Translations under genes and position numbers: made by a program
The notes under the pieces: generated by a model
What the model was told of the DNA's origin: nothing
The model's input: the letters and a program-made list of their open reading frames with translations, nothing else
Database searches by the model: none
Source: an uncultured Anaerotignum sp.
GTDB taxonomy: Bacteria; Bacillota; Clostridia; Lachnospirales; Anaerotignaceae
Reading direction: 5' to 3'
Length of the DNA: 9,734 nucleotides
Assembly: GCF_905212195.1 (NCBI RefSeq)
Contig: NZ_CAJMDQ010000081.1
Span: 1-9,734 of the forward strand
In this document: positions 7,346 to 9,734 of the stretch, piece after piece
How positions within the stretch are numbered: position 1 is the first letter of the stretch
How the letters are laid out: every line of letters starts with the position of its first letter

Positions 7346-7906
7346 TTAGCAGTTTTCTTTTGCATAGTTGAAACCAAGTTCAAATGCTTTTTTGTTGTCG
7401 GGGATAAATTTAGCTTTACCACCTTCGAATACATGAGCGAATGTGTCGTCCATGCCTTCTACTTTGATTGCGCCTGTTGCGCAAACAACTGCACCCAGCA
7501 TTACCAGGTTAGCCAGTTTGGAGCCGCCGAAAGCGTCTGTTGCGATTCTGTTAGCAGGAACGGAATATACTTTTACGCCTTCTTTAACATCCAGATGATC
7601 TGCTGTGCAAAGGTCAGCATTGATAACCAGAGAGCCGCCTTCTTTTACAACATGTGCAAATTTATCCAGGGAAGGCTGGTTCAGAGCTACAACGCAGTCA
7701 GCGTCTTTTGTGATAACGGGAGAACCGATACCTTCGTCGGAGATGATTACGTTTACGTTTGCAGTACCGCCACGCATTTCGGGGCCGTAAGAAGGACACC
7801 AAGATACTTCTTTGTTATCCAGCATACCGGAATAAGCCATGATTTTACCCATCAGCAAAGAGCCCTGGCCACCGAAACCTGCAATGATAGAAGAAAATGT
7901 ACTCAT
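7346..7906 (-). CDS. 2-oxoacid:ferredoxin oxidoreductase, gamma subunit
   Basis: A 186-residue subunit of the PorG/KorC/VorC type (PF01558). The N-terminus carries the glycine-rich GFGGQGSLLMGK (10-21), and the family motif SYGPEMRGGTANVNVIIS lies at 39-56. Both are standard for the gamma subunit, which in the solved enzymes helps bind coenzyme A. It is of normal family length and has no signal peptide. The ATG at 7906 has GGAGGG (7915-7920) 8 bases upstream and follows the beta stop with a single base between; an earlier in-frame ATG at 7948 would overlap beta by about 40 bases and adds residues without family similarity. It is the last gene of its operon, with the terminator 25 bases beyond. 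The substrate (branched-chain 2-oxoacid, 2-oxoglutarate or other) cannot be read from this subunit. Confidence 0.93.
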   Translation of the reverse strand: MSTFSSIIAGFGGQGSLLMGKIMAYSGMLDNKEVSWCPSYGPEMRGGTANVNVIISDEGIGSPVITKDADCVVALNQPSLDKFAHVVKEGGSLVINADLCTADHLDVKEGVKVYSVPANRIATDAFGGSKLANLVMLGAVVCATGAIKVEGMDDTFAHVFEGGKAKFIPDNKKAFELGFNYAKENC

Positions 7907-7907
7907 A

Positions 7908-8660
7908 TTATTTGCCCTCCTCTGCTGTGATGTCTTTGAATACGCCAAGAGGATAGTAAGGGATCATTTTTTCTCTTACGAATTCCATAGCTTTTACGGG
8001 TGTCAAGCCCCAGTTTGTAGGGCAGCTGGAAACAACTTCGATGAATGTGAAGCCCAGACCCTGTTTCTGAATTTCGAAAGCTTTTCTGATTGCTTTCTTA
8101 GCAGCTGTAACCTGTGCAGGTGTGGAAATACTTACTCTTTCGATGTAAGCGGGACCTGTCAGTGTAGCCAGCATTTCGGAAACGCGCAGAGGGTTACCGT
8201 TGATCTTAGGATCACGGCCGTTCTTTGCTGTTGTAGCTTTCATGCCAGGCAGTGTTGTAGGAGCCATCTGGCCGCCTGTCATACCGTAAATACCGTTGTT
8301 GATAAAGATTGTTGTGATTTTTTCGCCTCTAGCTGCTGCATGAACGATTTCACAAGTACCGATGGAAGCCAAGTCACCATCGCCCTGGTATGTCATAACG
8401 ATTTTGTCGGGATGAACTCTCTTGATACCTGTTGCTGTTGCGGGAGCACGACCGTGTGCACACTGAATAGCATCAAAGTTGAAGTAGTTGTTTGCAAATA
8501 CTGCACAACCTACGGGTACACAAGCGATTGTGTTTTCAACTTCGCCCATTTCTTCCAGTACTTCTGCTACCAGTCTATGTACAATACCGTGTGCACAACC
8601 AGGACAATAATGCAATTTGACATCAGTTAACGCTTTTGTTTTTTCGAATACAACTGCCAT
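7908..8660 (-). CDS. 2-oxoacid:ferredoxin oxidoreductase, beta subunit (thiamine diphosphate-binding)
   Basis: A 250-residue subunit holding the thiamine diphosphate site (PF02775). The cofactor and Mg motif runs from GDGD (93-96) to NNGIYGMTGGQ (121-131), with the usual 25-residue interval. CPGCAHG (19-25) and HGRAPATATG (69-78) are typical of Por/Kor/Vor beta chains. Cys19, Cys22, Cys47 and Cys213 (in SSCPTNWG) are the likely ligands of the proximal [4Fe-4S] cluster that takes electrons from the thiamine adduct toward ferredoxin; this assignment is by analogy. The start at 8660 has a near-perfect Shine-Dalgarno GGGAGGTGA (8667-8675) 6 bases upstream, inside the end of the alpha gene, and the ATG shares its A with the alpha stop codon (TAATG), so the two are probably translationally coupled. 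The enzyme is cytoplasmic and oxygen-sensitive in known members. Confidence 0.95.
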   Translation of the reverse strand: MAVVFEKTKALTDVKLHYCPGCAHGIVHRLVAEVLEEMGEVENTIACVPVGCAVFANNYFNFDAIQCAHGRAPATATGIKRVHPDKIVMTYQGDGDLASIGTCEIVHAAARGEKITTIFINNGIYGMTGGQMAPTTLPGMKATTAKNGRDPKINGNPLRVSEMLATLTGPAYIERVSISTPAQVTAAKKAIRKAFEIQKQGLGFTFIEVVSSCPTNWGLTPVKAMEFVREKMIPYYPLGVFKDITAEEGK

Positions 8661-9718
8661 TATTTGTCACCTCCCATAACTTCTTTACCGAATGCAACCA
8701 CTTCGTCAACAGTAGGTACGTTACCGCCTGTTCTGCCGTGGAATGCTACTTTGTTTTTGTCGTTACATGCATAAGCAACGTCGGGAACCATCTGACCCAT
8801 GGACATTTCTACGTCCAGATATTTTTTGATCTGACCATTCCATTTATCGAAAGCTTTCTGAGGGAAAGGCCACAGTGTTTTAGGTCTAAGCATACCAACT
8901 TTGTAACCTTCAGCTCTCAGGTAACCGATAGCTGTTCTTACAACTCTGGATGCTGTACCATAGGAAACGAAAGCATATTCTGCATCATCCAGCAGGTATT
9001 CTTCCCAAGCCTGTTCGTTTGCTTCAACTTTTTCATAAACTTCAAAGTGTTCATGGTTCCAGTCTTCACAATCGTCGGGATCGATAACCAGGTTTTTGAT
9101 GTTGTGTCTTTCGCCTTTGCCTTTACCTGTCAGAGCCCATGTTTTTTCAGGGATACCTTCTCTGCGAACATAGTTGAATTCTACAGGTTCCATCATCTGA
9201 CCAATCAGACCGTCAGCCAGAACGATTACGGGGATGCCATACATATCAGCGATATCGAAAGCTTCCATAACCATGTTAACTGCTTCCTGAACGGATGCGG
9301 GTGCCAGTACTACGTTGTGGTAGTCACCGTTTGCGCCGCCTTTAACAGCCATGTTATAGTCAGCCTGACCGGGCTGAATTGTACCCAGACCCGGGCCCCC
9401 ACGCATCATGTTGATGATAACTGCGGGCAGACCTGCGTTAGAGATATAACCGATACCTTCCTGTTTCAGTGCAATCCCAGGAGAAGAAGAGCTTGTCAGG
9501 ACACGTGCGCCTGCTGCTGCTGCGCCATAAACCATGTTGATCGCTGCTACTTCAGATTCTGCCTGTACGAATGTACCGCCTACTTTAGGCAGTTCACTGG
9601 ATAAATATTCTGGTACTTCGCTCTGAGGAGTGATGGGATAACCGAAGAAATATCTGCAACCCGCCTCAATCGCTGCTTTACCAACTGCTTCGTTGCCTTT
9701 CATTAAAACTTTTGCCAT
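8660..9718 (-). CDS. vorB: 2-oxoacid:ferredoxin oxidoreductase, alpha subunit (VorB/KorA-type)
   Basis: A 352-residue alpha subunit (PF01855 followed by the PFOR_II-type domain PF17147). It begins VLMKGNEAVGKAAIEAGC and has the family motif GYPITPQSE (26-34), AESEVAAINMVYGAAAAG (53-70) and TSSSSPGIAL (75-84), which form the thiamine-contacting face and the substrate pocket. With beta, gamma and a ferredoxin-like delta subunit it converts a 2-oxoacid plus CoA to acyl-CoA, CO2 and reduced ferredoxin. Its length and N-terminus resemble proteins usually named VorB (3-methyl-2-oxobutanoate oxidoreductase); that name is assigned by similarity and 2-oxoglutarate (KorA) is a real alternative, so the symbol is tentative. 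The ATG at 9718 has AGGAGG (9726-9731) 7 bases upstream. The gene is complete; only 16 bases remain to its right, so its promoter and any delta subunit are outside the window. Confidence 0.9.
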   Translation of the reverse strand: MAKVLMKGNEAVGKAAIEAGCRYFFGYPITPQSEVPEYLSSELPKVGGTFVQAESEVAAINMVYGAAAAGARVLTSSSSPGIALKQEGIGYISNAGLPAVIINMMRGGPGLGTIQPGQADYNMAVKGGANGDYHNVVLAPASVQEAVNMVMEAFDIADMYGIPVIVLADGLIGQMMEPVEFNYVRREGIPEKTWALTGKGKGERHNIKNLVIDPDDCEDWNHEHFEVYEKVEANEQAWEEYLLDDAEYAFVSYGTASRVVRTAIGYLRAEGYKVGMLRPKTLWPFPQKAFDKWNGQIKKYLDVEMSMGQMVPDVAYACNDKNKVAFHGRTGGNVPTVDEVVAFGKEVMGGDK

Positions 9719-9734
9719 TGATGTTCCTCCTCCC

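Noticed and set aside
7433..9604. Long open frames on the plus strand opposite the three oxidoreductase genes (up to 322 codons)
   Set aside because: They lie fully opposite well-supported genes and have odd compositions rich in Cys, Phe and Ser. Strong codon preference in the real genes (few TTA, CTA and TCA codons) removes stops on the other strand.
1..9734. Search for CRISPR array, tRNA/rRNA, transposase, phage or defence genes
   Set aside because: No spaced direct repeats, tRNA-like cloverleaf, transposase or integrase motif was seen. The patatin is linked to cell-wall genes and lacks the partners (such as a cyclase) of patatin-based anti-phage systems.

Overview
The window is a compact, chromosomal-looking stretch whose eight protein genes all lie on the minus strand. 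The organism is most likely an anaerobic member of the Firmicutes, class Clostridia (a Lachnospirales-like genome). The evidence is a ferredoxin-linked 2-oxoacid oxidoreductase, a gene order of ZapA, long U32 protein, SEDS protein, PBP and patatin, strong purine-rich Shine-Dalgarno sites before every gene, and modest GC. I cannot name a genus from sequence alone.

Read in the direction of transcription (right to left), the window starts with a 2-oxoacid:ferredoxin oxidoreductase operon: alpha (8660-9718), beta (7908-8660) and gamma (7346-7906). These are packed with a 1-nt overlap and a 1-nt gap and end at a strong intrinsic terminator (7289-7320). The small [4Fe-4S] delta subunit usual for this enzyme class would lie just beyond the right edge. 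The enzyme oxidatively decarboxylates a 2-oxoacid to an acyl-CoA and passes electrons to ferredoxin.

Right after that terminator, an extended -10 promoter (about 7243-7271) starts a second unit devoted mainly to the cell envelope and division: zapA (6742-7164), a long U32-peptidase/DUF3656 protein (4190-6613), a SEDS glycosyltransferase of the FtsW/RodA type (2803-4185), a class B penicillin-binding protein (1410-2810) and a patatin-like phospholipase (308-1399). The last four genes are tightly packed, with a 4-nt gap, an 8-nt overlap and a 10-nt gap, and the unit closes at an intrinsic terminator (261-298). The SEDS protein polymerises lipid II and the PBP crosslinks the product. ZapA bundles FtsZ. 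U32 proteins of this type are linked to RNA hydroxylation, and the patatin may act on membrane lipids. A 128-nt gap after zapA holds overlapping inverted repeats and may regulate the four downstream genes.

The leftmost 260 bases carry no gene I can support, only AT-rich sequence with short inverted repeats. Nothing in the window looks mobile: there is no transposase, integrase, tRNA, rRNA, CRISPR array or phage gene. I did not find a clearly new defence or metabolic system. The most interesting points are the operon combination (division, wall synthesis, RNA modification and lipase), the hairpin-rich zapA-U32 leader, and the second cysteine cluster of the U32 protein.
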